34,164 bases of DNA from a virus: the IMG/VR virus record IMGVR_UViG_3300032213_000993, positions 1 to 34,164 of that record. The stretch is one strand, 5' to 3'. A program made the translations under genes and the position numbers. Positions 15,105 through 22,468 of this stretch are shown piece after piece (the first letter of the stretch is position 1; every line of letters begins with the position of its first letter). Under the pieces are notes generated by a model. The model was not told where the DNA came from, searched no databases, and saw only the letters and a program-made list of their open reading frames with translations.

Positions 15105-16042
15105 TGTTAGACTTTAATCATCAACCTAATAATAAAGAGAAATTCTTCCAAGTCTTTAGAGATATGGGAATGTCTGCTACTGCTGGTGTAGGTGTTTGGC
15201 AAATATGGAACAAACCTATGGGTATCACCATGGTTCAAATGCTTTGTATAGGTTCAGGTGCCTCTGGAGCAGGTGGAACAACTCGCGCTTCATTAGCAGC
15301 TTCTATTGGGGCTGGAGGTGGAGGCGGTGGATGTAGTGGTTTCACTAAACTCACAATTCCTGCGTCATTTTTACCAGATAGGTTATATGTATCCGTAGGA
15401 CCTGGTACACAAGGTGGTGCCGCAAACGCTGCTGGTATTATTGGTAATAACTCTTATATATCTATAGCACCTAACCAGACTAACGCCCCAAATTTATATT
15501 TAACTGCTAATACTAACAACCCAGCAGCCCCTGCTGTTGCTGGTACTACTGGTGCCGCTGGTGCCGTGGGTACTATTGCTACTCAAACTCAATCATGGTT
15601 ATCACTTCCTGGCCAATGGAGTGCCTTCGTTAGTATTGCTGGTGGTGCTGGTTCAATTGGCGCTGCCGATGCTGCGGCGATTACCGCTATGAACTCCAGT
15701 ATATTATGTGGAGGCACTGGAGGCGGTGGAGCTGCTTCTGGTTCAGATACAAACAGAGCTGGTGGTATAATTAACGCAAATAACTCTACATTTTTTAATC
15801 AAATAAACGGTGGTGTAGTAGCCGGTGGTAATGGCAACCCTGGGATAACTGGATTTATGAATTCAGCCATGCCATTATTTGGTACTGGTGGAACTGGTGG
15901 AGGCTCAAACGCTGCTTCTGGTACTGGTGGAGTAGGTGGAAACGGTGGTATTGGTTGTGGAGGAGGTGGCGGTGGTGAGGGAACTACGGCTGGAGCCGGT
16001 GGTAACGGTGGCCCTGGCCTAGTTGTAATAGTCTGTTGGTAG
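15104..16042 (+). CDS. Glycine-rich adhesin-type protein 1
   Basis: A 312-aa protein. After about 30 residues comes the module WQIWNKPMGITMVQMLCIGS, then Gly tracts (GAGGGGGGCSG), strands PASFLPDRLYVSVGPG, a long Gly/Ala/Asn-rich middle, and a final Gly-rich run (GTGGVGGNGGIGCGGGGGG) ending in GLVVIVCW. The W-x-x-P-x-G-hydrophobic start, Gly-rich insert and hydrophobic final strand match the other glycine-rich proteins at 18760 and 19456. Gly-rich motifs of this kind form packed polyglycine II helices in some phage adhesins. Receptor binding is inferred. Confidence 0.75.
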   Translation: MLDFNHQPNNKEKFFQVFRDMGMSATAGVGVWQIWNKPMGITMVQMLCIGSGASGAGGTTRASLAASIGAGGGGGGCSGFTKLTIPASFLPDRLYVSVGPGTQGGAANAAGIIGNNSYISIAPNQTNAPNLYLTANTNNPAAPAVAGTTGAAGAVGTIATQTQSWLSLPGQWSAFVSIAGGAGSIGAADAAAITAMNSSILCGGTGGGGAASGSDTNRAGGIINANNSTFFNQINGGVVAGGNGNPGITGFMNSAMPLFGTGGTGGGSNAASGTGGVGGNGGIGCGGGGGGEGTTAGAGGNGGPGLVVIVCW

Positions 16043-16051
16043 GAGAATAAC

Positions 16052-16249
16052 ATGACTCAAGAAGAATTAGATCAATTAAAACAAGAAGCTGAAGTAGCTT
16101 TACAATACCTACGTGACACTGACTACCTAGTATTACAGCAAGTAGAATTAGGCAATTGGGTACCTAAAGATAAACTAGACCTTAGAGCTATTGCTAGAGC
16201 TAAGGTTAGAGAATGGCTGGCTATCCAAGCACAACAAGAACAACCTTAA
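16052..16249 (+). CDS. Small helical protein, possible fibre assembly factor
   Basis: A 65-aa, charged, helical protein with DYLVLQQVELGNWVPKDKLD in the centre and IARAKVREWLAIQAQQEQP at the end. The short Asp-Tyr-Leu and Asp-Leu-Arg-Ala pattern recalls small phage tail-assembly chaperones, but the match is loose. It lies between an adhesin and the second fibre. The Shine-Dalgarno TAGGAGAATAAC precedes the ATG, and the stop TAA begins TAATACTTTA element 5. Confidence 0.6.
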   Translation: MTQEELDQLKQEAEVALQYLRDTDYLVLQQVELGNWVPKDKLDLRAIARAKVREWLAIQAQQEQP

Positions 16250-16256
16250 TACTTTA
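16247..16256 (+). promoter_or_regulatory. TAATACTTTA element 5
   Basis: Exact 10-mer preceded by T. Its TAA is the stop codon of the 65-aa gene, and the fibre 2 ATG is 23 bases downstream. Confidence 0.65.
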
Positions 16257-16279
16257 GAGTGTAATAATAAAGGATAAAC

Positions 16280-18502
16280 ATGTCAATCCCTTTAATAGTA
16301 AATGGTATATCATATGATTACCCAGAACGTGGTGATACCTCATGGGGACCAGACGCCACAGACTGGGCTAATGCTGTCACCACTGGTATGCTTCAAAAGG
16401 CTGGAGGTACGTTTACCTTACTTGCTGAAGTATCATTTGGTAATACTTATGGAATAAAATCAGCATATTACAAGTCTTCATCCTCAAATATAGCCTCAGT
16501 TGGCCAAGTTAGGCTGGCTGTAGGTGATACTATAGCTTTTCGCAACAATGCCAATTCAGCTGACTTAGCTTTTGGTGTAAACTCTATCAATGAGCCACTT
16601 TTTAATGGGAATGTGTTACTTAGCGGATTATTAAGTAACGCCAATATATCACCTTCTGCTGCTATATCTTATTCCAAACTTAGTTTAACCAACTCTATAG
16701 TTAATGCTGACATCAGTTCCTCTGCCGCTATAGCATATTCTAAACTAAACCTCGCTACTTCTATCCTGAATGCTGATATAAACGCCTCAGCAGCTATAGC
16801 ACTATCTAAATTAGCTGCTACTACAGCTAGTAGGGCATTGGTTTCTGATGGATCAGGACTTATTTCTGCTTCTAGTGTTACTTCTACTGAACTTGGCTAC
16901 CTATCAGGTGTAACATCCGCTGTCCAAACACAACTTGACGCACGCTTACCTCTGGTAGGTGGAACAATGGCTGGTGCTATTGCTATGGGTAGTAATAAAA
17001 TCACTGGTTTAGGCACTCCTACTGTAGATACTGATGCTGCCACTAAACAATATGTAGACTCAATCGCTACAGGTATCGTAGTACATACAGCTTGTAGGGT
17101 AGCAACTACCGTAGCAGGAACACTAGCTACATCATTTGAAAATGGTGACACAATTGACGGGGTTGTACTAGCTACTAACGACCGTATCCTTATTAAGAAC
17201 CAAGCAAGTGCCGCTGAAAACGGTATATACACAGTTAATGCCTCTGGAGCACCTACAAGAGCTACTGATGCTGACACTTGGGCTGAAATGGTACAAGCCT
17301 ATGTCCTAATGACAGCTGGTACTGTAAACGCCAATACAGGTTGGAAAGCTGACTCTGTAGCCGGTGGTACTTTAGGTGTCACTGCTATCAACTGGGCACA
17401 ATTCACTGTAGCTGCCTCTGTTACAGCTGGTGTAGCTATCAATGTTACAGGATCTTTAATAGATGTCAAATATGATAACTCTACTATAGGTGTAAACGGC
17501 TCTAACCAATTGATTGTTAAGGCTTTAGGTGTCACCAACGCTGAAGTAAGTGCTTCTGCTGCTATAGCATTGTCTAAATTAGCTGCTACTACTGCCTCAA
17601 GAGCTTTGGTAAGTGATGGCTCTGGCCTTATATCTGCCTCCTCTGTAACTGCTACTGAATTAGGTTATGTAAGTGGTGTAACCTCTGCCATACAAACTCA
17701 AATCGATAATGTAATCACTTACGCCAAGGTTGCTCAATCTGATACAGTCTCTGGTGTAGGGTTTAGTTTCTCTGTAGGTGCTTCTGCTCTTACAATCAAC
17801 CTTAAACAACCAGACGGTTCTACTGATTGTACATCATCCAATCCTGCTCATATATCCTTTAGATCTAGTACTTTAGCTACAGGATCAGTATTAGATCGCT
17901 CTGTAACAGGTGCTTTAAGCATGACAGTGTCTTCTGGTGCTACTTTAGGGTGTAATGATGCTGTTGATGAGTATTTATACCTATACGCTATTGATAACGC
18001 AGGTACAGTTGAACTAGCTATATCTGGTTCATATCACTGGGATGAAGGTCAAAGGTATACAACTACTGTTATGAACTCCTCAGCTGATGATGCTGCGACT
18101 CTATACTCCACTACTGCACGGTCAAACGTAGCTATTAGGTTGATAGGTAGGATTAAATCTAACCAGACTACAGCCGGTACTTATGCTGCTGTCCCTACTG
18201 AAGTGTGCGGTATAAACTTTACTAAAGATCAGACAATCTCTAAAACGGCTTCATTTAATGCTAAACATGGGTATACTTACCTATTAACTACTTCTGGTGC
18301 TAGAACTGTAACGCTCCCTACACCTCGATCTGGTTTAACCTTTAAGATTAAGGATGTCTCTGGTACAGCCAATACTAATAACATCACCCTAGCACGATTT
18401 AGTGCTGAATCTATTGAAGGTGTAGCTGCCTCTAAAGTACTACAAACTAACTGGGGTGTGTGGATAATAACTAGTGATGGAACCAACTGGTTTTTGGTGT
18501 AA
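16280..18502 (+). CDS. Long tail fibre protein 2
   Basis: A 740-aa fibre whose first about 115 residues are homologous to those of fibre 1 (compare PERGDTSWGPDATDWANAV with PEQGDLNWGTDATDWAVAV). The shaft has short repeats of SAAIALSKL type and a 51-residue module present twice (16784-16936 and 17552-17704). The C-terminal region (TVTLPTPRSGLTFKIKDVSG, ending TSDGTNWFLV) resembles a receptor-binding tip domain seen at the end of many fibres. The two fibres probably share a docking site on the tail, either together or as alternatives. Confidence 0.87.
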   Translation: MSIPLIVNGISYDYPERGDTSWGPDATDWANAVTTGMLQKAGGTFTLLAEVSFGNTYGIKSAYYKSSSSNIASVGQVRLAVGDTIAFRNNANSADLAFGVNSINEPLFNGNVLLSGLLSNANISPSAAISYSKLSLTNSIVNADISSSAAIAYSKLNLATSILNADINASAAIALSKLAATTASRALVSDGSGLISASSVTSTELGYLSGVTSAVQTQLDARLPLVGGTMAGAIAMGSNKITGLGTPTVDTDAATKQYVDSIATGIVVHTACRVATTVAGTLATSFENGDTIDGVVLATNDRILIKNQASAAENGIYTVNASGAPTRATDADTWAEMVQAYVLMTAGTVNANTGWKADSVAGGTLGVTAINWAQFTVAASVTAGVAINVTGSLIDVKYDNSTIGVNGSNQLIVKALGVTNAEVSASAAIALSKLAATTASRALVSDGSGLISASSVTATELGYVSGVTSAIQTQIDNVITYAKVAQSDTVSGVGFSFSVGASALTINLKQPDGSTDCTSSNPAHISFRSSTLATGSVLDRSVTGALSMTVSSGATLGCNDAVDEYLYLYAIDNAGTVELAISGSYHWDEGQRYTTTVMNSSADDAATLYSTTARSNVAIRLIGRIKSNQTTAGTYAAVPTEVCGINFTKDQTISKTASFNAKHGYTYLLTTSGARTVTLPTPRSGLTFKIKDVSGTANTNNITLARFSAESIEGVAASKVLQTNWGVWIITSDGTNWFLV
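16784..16936 (+). repeat. Fibre 2 shaft module, copy A
   Basis: A 153-bp in-frame module starting ASAAIALSKLAATTASRAL. Copy B at 17552-17704 shares 47 of 51 residues, but the DNA differs at many silent sites. It includes the TELGY-SGVTS element also present in fibre 1. Confidence 0.8.
17552..17704 (+). repeat. Fibre 2 shaft module, copy B
   Basis: Second copy of the 51-residue module, 768 bp downstream and in the same frame, with conservative replacements (S/A, L/V, V/I, L/I) towards its end. Confidence 0.8.
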
Positions 18503-18504
18503 CC

Positions 18505-18759
18505 ATGAGTAGGATAGCAACACAAACATCAAATAGTTCTTGGACTTGTCCAGCTGGAGTAACAGAAGTGACCTTAATGCCTTCTGATTCCTCTGCTGTC
18601 CCTACTGGTTTGCCAGTTAGAGTTGTTACTGTTACCCCTAATACTACTTATACGATTACTATAAACTCCACTACTTATTCCTTAGGAAGTGCTAATACTT
18701 TCGGTAGTTTATATTCGTGGAGTGCTTCTACACACCTAACAATGATATGGGTGGAATAA
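18505..18759 (+). CDS. Mini adhesin-type protein lacking the glycine-rich part
   Basis: An 84-aa protein with the same frame elements as the two following genes: SSWTCPAGVTEV near the start, TVTPNTTYTITINSTTY in the middle, NTFGSLYSW, and a C-terminal MIWVE. It lacks both glycine-rich inserts that make the neighbours 231 and 248 aa. It may be a natural minimal version of the fold or a deletion derivative kept in frame. Its end ...GTGGAATAA supplies the Shine-Dalgarno for the next ATG, which follows the stop directly. Confidence 0.72.
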   Translation: MSRIATQTSNSSWTCPAGVTEVTLMPSDSSAVPTGLPVRVVTVTPNTTYTITINSTTYSLGSANTFGSLYSWSASTHLTMIWVE

Positions 18760-19455
18760 ATGAGCAAACTAGTTTCTCAATACTTTGATACATCAGGTTC
18801 TTGGACTGCTCCAGCAGGTATTACTAGAGTGATACTTGTAGGTCAAGGTGGTGGTTGTGGTGGTAAAGGTGGACCTAATATAAATAATGCCTCTAATTCT
18901 ACTTCTGGTGGTGGAACTACACCCGTTATGCAAGAAGTAATCGTTGTACCAAATACATCATATACAGTTACTATTGGTGCTGGCGGAGCTGGCGGAGCTG
19001 GTGGAACAGGTGGTGGTAGTGGTGCTGCTGGTACAAAAGGTGGAGATACTACTTTTGGTAGTCTTTTTACTTTTTTTGGTGCTATAGCAAATGGTTATTC
19101 TGGTCATACAGCGACTAACTCGGCTTGGTATGATGGACATGTAATTATTAATAGTGGTGTTTCAGCTGGAACATTTGGAAATTCAGGATATAATTCGCAG
19201 CAAATAGATACAGCTACTTCACCATCTGCTTGGAATGGTGGCAACAATGGTTCACCTGGTTATTACTATGATGATGGTGGCAATGGTGCATCTGGCGGTA
19301 TAGGTGGAGATGGTTCTTCATCTGGTACTGGATCAAATGGAGCTACCGGACTATGGTATGGAGCAGGCGGAGGAATGGGTGGAGCTGGTTTTACTGCTGG
19401 TGGTGCTGGTGGTACTGGTTATAAAGGTCAACTTTGGGTATTATGGGTGGAATAA
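18760..19455 (+). CDS. Glycine-rich adhesin-type protein 2
   Basis: A 231-aa protein: SGSWTAPAGITRVILVGQGG at the N terminus, a first Gly-rich stretch, VVPNTSYTVTIGAGGAGGAG, FGSLF, then a variable middle and a long Gly/Asn/Ser-rich second stretch (GGNGASGGIGGDGSSSGTGS) ending QLWVLWVE. This matches the glycine-rich domain family found in phage tail and host-recognition proteins. It is the second of three tandem paralogues. It starts immediately at the preceding stop codon, with the Shine-Dalgarno GGTGGAA encoded by the upstream C terminus. Confidence 0.8.
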   Translation: MSKLVSQYFDTSGSWTAPAGITRVILVGQGGGCGGKGGPNINNASNSTSGGGTTPVMQEVIVVPNTSYTVTIGAGGAGGAGGTGGGSGAAGTKGGDTTFGSLFTFFGAIANGYSGHTATNSAWYDGHVIINSGVSAGTFGNSGYNSQQIDTATSPSAWNGGNNGSPGYYYDDGGNGASGGIGGDGSSSGTGSNGATGLWYGAGGGMGGAGFTAGGAGGTGYKGQLWVLWVE

Positions 19456-20202
19456 ATGACTAAAATGATTAAACAAACATTCAATTCATCAAGTTCCTGG
19501 ACATGTCCCGCAGGAGTTACAACGATTATTGTAATGGGTATGGGTGGAGGCAGAGGTGGACAGCGTGGATATACTGGTACTGCTGGAACTGGTGGGAATG
19601 GTGGAATGGGTGGTTTTTCTCAACATCTACAACCAGCTGTTTTAACAGTAGTACCAAATACTACTTATACAATCACTATAGGAGCAGGTGGAGCAGGAGG
19701 TTCTGCTAGTTCTGGTTCAGCTGGTGGTGCTGGAACTAATACAACCTTTGGTTCTTTAATGAGATGGTGTGCAGCTAATTCTGGTACAGTATCTTCTAGT
19801 ACAATTACAGTTGGTGCTAGTGGTGTTATATCACTAAAGGGTATTGCTACAGGTACAAATATGATGACAAGTCCTGGTAATGCTGGAGGTTTAGGTGCTA
19901 CTGCTAATGGTACTGGCAATAAACTTGGCTACAGTGGTTATATAGGTTCTAGTGCTGCTAGAGGTTCCGGTACAGTCTCTTCTACTACAGGAGGTAATGG
20001 TGGTTCTGGAGGCAGTGGTGAAGGTATAGGTGGAACTGGAGGCTCTGGTGTCACCGCTGATGTTGGTGGAGCAGGTGGCAATGCCGCCGATAATACTGGT
20101 GGAGGTGGTGGAGGTGGTGCTGGAGGTGGTTCTACCTCAAAGATAGGCGGCAATGGTGGGAATGGCGGATCTGGTCAAATAATAATAATGTGGGTGGAAT
20201 AA
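19456..20202 (+). CDS. Glycine-rich adhesin-type protein 3
   Basis: A 248-aa paralogue of the preceding gene: SSSWTCPAGVTTIIVMGMGG, VVPNTTYTITIGAGGAGGSA, FGSLM, a variable middle, then a long Gly-rich tract (about residues 175-238) ending QIIIMWVE. The conserved ends and variable Gly-rich interior suggest a rigid frame carrying changing loops. It overlaps the next ATG by one base (TAATG). Receptor recognition is inferred from the family pattern and from its position beside the fibres. Confidence 0.8.
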   Translation: MTKMIKQTFNSSSSWTCPAGVTTIIVMGMGGGRGGQRGYTGTAGTGGNGGMGGFSQHLQPAVLTVVPNTTYTITIGAGGAGGSASSGSAGGAGTNTTFGSLMRWCAANSGTVSSSTITVGASGVISLKGIATGTNMMTSPGNAGGLGATANGTGNKLGYSGYIGSSAARGSGTVSSTTGGNGGSGGSGEGIGGTGGSGVTADVGGAGGNAADNTGGGGGGGAGGGSTSKIGGNGGNGGSGQIIIMWVE

Positions 20203-20606
20203 TGGAAATGATAGCTTTTAAGAGATTCAAGAATACAATACCTAAGAATGAACAAGGGGTTAGGCCAGTACTTGCTGCTAATCAGTATACTCAACCCCCT
20301 GAATTAATTACAGAATACATCAAAGTATCCTTAGCAGACCAAAACACACTAAGGGAAGATGATGGGTTTGAATTTTTACCTGAAGATCTATTCTTACTAG
20401 AACTAGTTAAACTCGACCAAATAAGGGCTGAGCATAAGTTAGAAGTAGAACGACTACAGGAGATACTAGATGCCGACGCTATCCAGGCTGAAATAGCCCA
20501 AAAAGCTGAGGAAAGAGAGACGGTTAGGGAATTTGAGGAATTCAAGCGTTGGAAAGAACAGAAAAAACTACAAAAGGAGCTTAAGAAGAATGATGATCGG
20601 AATTAA
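20202..20606 (+). CDS. Coiled-coil protein ending the fibre unit, 134 aa
   Basis: The chosen start is ATG 20202 (TAATG overlap, with GGTGGAA upstream) rather than GTG 20190. The N-terminal part is compact and mixed; residues about 55-130 are strongly charged coiled coil (DQIRAEHKLEVERLQEILDA; FEEFKRWKEQKKLQKELKK). No family is recognised. As the last gene after three adhesins it could be an assembly factor or a structural linker. The stop TAA begins TAATACTTTA element 6. Confidence 0.7.
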   Translation: MEMIAFKRFKNTIPKNEQGVRPVLAANQYTQPPELITEYIKVSLADQNTLREDDGFEFLPEDLFLLELVKLDQIRAEHKLEVERLQEILDADAIQAEIAQKAEERETVREFEEFKRWKEQKKLQKELKKNDDRN

Positions 20607-20613
20607 TACTTTA
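20604..20613 (+). promoter_or_regulatory. TAATACTTTA element 6
   Basis: Exact 10-mer preceded by T. Its TAA is the stop codon of the coiled-coil gene, and the next ATG is 25 bases downstream, after GAGGGGATTTT. Confidence 0.65.
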
Positions 20614-20638
20614 ACTAGAGAACTTATGAGGGGATTTT

Positions 20639-21241
20639 ATGCGCAATAGATTAATACAGACATCTTATCCAGTTAATAGCGTAACGGGTACTAGTTACTC
20701 TAGTGTTATTAGCTTAGAAGGCGCTGAGACTATCTCAGTACAGGCTGTGGTAGATGTAGATACGCCAAGTGCTAAGACGTTCGTAGCTGCTGCTATTGAC
20801 ATCGCCACTGAGTATATCACTATTACTTCTCATGGTCTTCCAGTAGGACTAAAAGGTCAGGTTTCAAACCCTGGTACATTACCAACTGGAATCACAGCTG
20901 TAACTGATTATTTTGTCATCGTTATTGATGCTAACACTATCCAACTAGCTAGTTCATTAGTTAATGCTTTAGCTGGTACATCAATTAACATCACAAACAT
21001 TGGCGCAGGTACTAACACATTTACCCCTACAGCGATTGCTGGTGGTACTTGGACATTACAAGAGTCTAATGACGGTACTAACTACTCAGATGTAGCTTCT
21101 GCTACTAACGTAACAGCTGATGCCTCATTTATCGTTAAAGTAGTAGATCCTTCTACTAAGCAAATGAGAATTAAGTGTGTAGTTACAGCAGGATCTTATA
21201 GCTCTGAGAATTATGTTCTCGTAAAAGGAGGGACCATTTAA
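20639..21241 (+). CDS. Beta-rich virion protein, 200 aa
   Basis: The N-terminal part (SYSSVISLEGAETISVQAVV) and C-terminal part (GGTWTLQESNDGTNYSDVAS) look like one beta-sandwich domain. It is interrupted by an insert at about 55-125 (ITITSHGLPVGLKGQVSN, then VTDYFVIVIDANTIQLASS), a small module seen repeatedly in phage structural proteins. It heads the connector/nozzle unit. It is possibly a head or neck decoration protein; the exact role is unknown. It overlaps the next start by one base. Confidence 0.68.
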   Translation: MRNRLIQTSYPVNSVTGTSYSSVISLEGAETISVQAVVDVDTPSAKTFVAAAIDIATEYITITSHGLPVGLKGQVSNPGTLPTGITAVTDYFVIVIDANTIQLASSLVNALAGTSINITNIGAGTNTFTPTAIAGGTWTLQESNDGTNYSDVASATNVTADASFIVKVVDPSTKQMRIKCVVTAGSYSSENYVLVKGGTI

Positions 21242-21516
21242 TGGATAAAGAAAAACTATTAGTAATCCAGAAATTAATGGATGACTTGATTTCTACTATG
21301 GAATATAGTAAAGATGATCTTGGTGAACGTTTAGGTCGTAAGAAGCCTGAAGTTTCACTTGAGATTGAATCTGAAGAGCCAATGGATGAAGGTATGGACC
21401 ATGAATGTACTGAAGAGTGCGATCATGGAGACATGGAAATGCCAATGGAAGAAGAGCAAGAATCACCTGAAGACAGTTTGAAGAAAAGGCTATTGAAGCT
21501 TAGATCGGGGGAATAA
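21241..21516 (+). CDS. Small acidic protein with a Cys/His cluster
   Basis: A 91-aa, very acidic protein. Residues about 45-80 are full of Glu, Asp and Met and contain MDHECTEECDHGDMEM, whose two Cys and three His could bind a metal. The C terminus is basic (LKKRLLKLRSGE). No family is recognised. It lies between two virion genes with a one-base overlap upstream and none downstream. Acidic proteins at this position could be minor virion components or assembly factors. Confidence 0.65.
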   Translation: MDKEKLLVIQKLMDDLISTMEYSKDDLGERLGRKKPEVSLEIESEEPMDEGMDHECTEECDHGDMEMPMEEEQESPEDSLKKRLLKLRSGE

Positions 21517-22461
21517 GTGACCCTACCTCAATTTAACACGACGGTACTGATAAACAGTATTAAGAGACGATGTAGTGTACCTACTAGTCAACTTACTTAT
21601 ACTGACTCTGAATGGGTAGAATTAGCCAATGACATCTTATTAGATGAAGTTGTACCATTAATTATGTCTGCTCGTGAGGAGTATTTTGTAACGCATACTG
21701 ATGTAACGGTACCTTCTACTGGTGTAGTCCCATTCCCATCCGCTGCTATTGGTGCCAAACTAAGATCTGTATGTATAGTTCAACAATCTAGCCCACTTAT
21801 CCTTACCAACGTACCACGACTTGACTTAGATGTTATATCTGGTGTTAATTCTCAGTATGGTAATGGGTATGGTATAGGATTCTATGTTGAAGGTAATGAC
21901 TTAAACTTCTATCCTAGTACTGGTGGTATAGCTGGCAAAACTGTCAGATTATACTTCTATAACAGAACATTAGCTTTAGCTGCTCCTACTTCTTACGGTA
22001 AAGTTACCTCAATTGATACTAACACTAATACCATTACGGTTTCTAGGGTAGTTTCAGGCTGGACAACTGGCACGGTACTCAACACTGTATCTGGAACACC
22101 TACTTTTGGTACTACTAACACAGAGTGTACAATAGTTTCAGTTAGTTCACCTGACATTGAGCTGGATACAGTTGAAGGTATCGTTGTAGGTGATTATATT
22201 ACAGATCAGGGATACTCTGCTATACCCCAAATTCCAGTAGAAGCACACGGTTATTTAGCACAACTCACTGCCGCTAAGTCACTAGAGGGTTTAGGAGATA
22301 GAGAAGGTATGGCTGCTGCTCAAAAGAAGGCAGAAGCAATGCTACCTCACTTAATGACTGTTATTAGTCAACGTGTTGATGGCAGTGTTAAGAAGATCAT
22401 TAATCCTAATGGTGGCATCAAATTAGCTTCTAGTATAGGTAGACGCGGTCTACGCAGATAG
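21517..22461 (+). CDS. Head-tail connector/adaptor protein
   Basis: A 314-aa protein. Its helical N-terminal part (SQLTYTDSEWVELANDILLD) and the line FPSAAIGAKLRSVCIVQQ resemble adaptor proteins that sit under podovirus portals. The middle (about 155-235) is an inserted beta domain (VTSIDTNTNTITVSRVVSGW), and the helical C terminus includes AQLTAAKSLEGLGDREGMAA. The start is GTG 21517, directly after the previous stop and the Shine-Dalgarno CGGGGGAA. It is placed just before the nozzle gene, as expected for a gatekeeper ring. Confidence 0.7.
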   Translation: MTLPQFNTTVLINSIKRRCSVPTSQLTYTDSEWVELANDILLDEVVPLIMSAREEYFVTHTDVTVPSTGVVPFPSAAIGAKLRSVCIVQQSSPLILTNVPRLDLDVISGVNSQYGNGYGIGFYVEGNDLNFYPSTGGIAGKTVRLYFYNRTLALAAPTSYGKVTSIDTNTNTITVSRVVSGWTTGTVLNTVSGTPTFGTTNTECTIVSVSSPDIELDTVEGIVVGDYITDQGYSAIPQIPVEAHGYLAQLTAAKSLEGLGDREGMAAAQKKAEAMLPHLMTVISQRVDGSVKKIINPNGGIKLASSIGRRGLRR

Positions 22462-22468
22462 GACAACA

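Noticed and set aside
15799-16053. Proline-rich reverse-strand open frame
   Set aside because: It mirrors the glycine-rich coding on the + strand (GGT/GGA read backwards as proline codons), as do the frames at 19665-19919 and 19938-20153. There is no ribosome-binding site or gene context.
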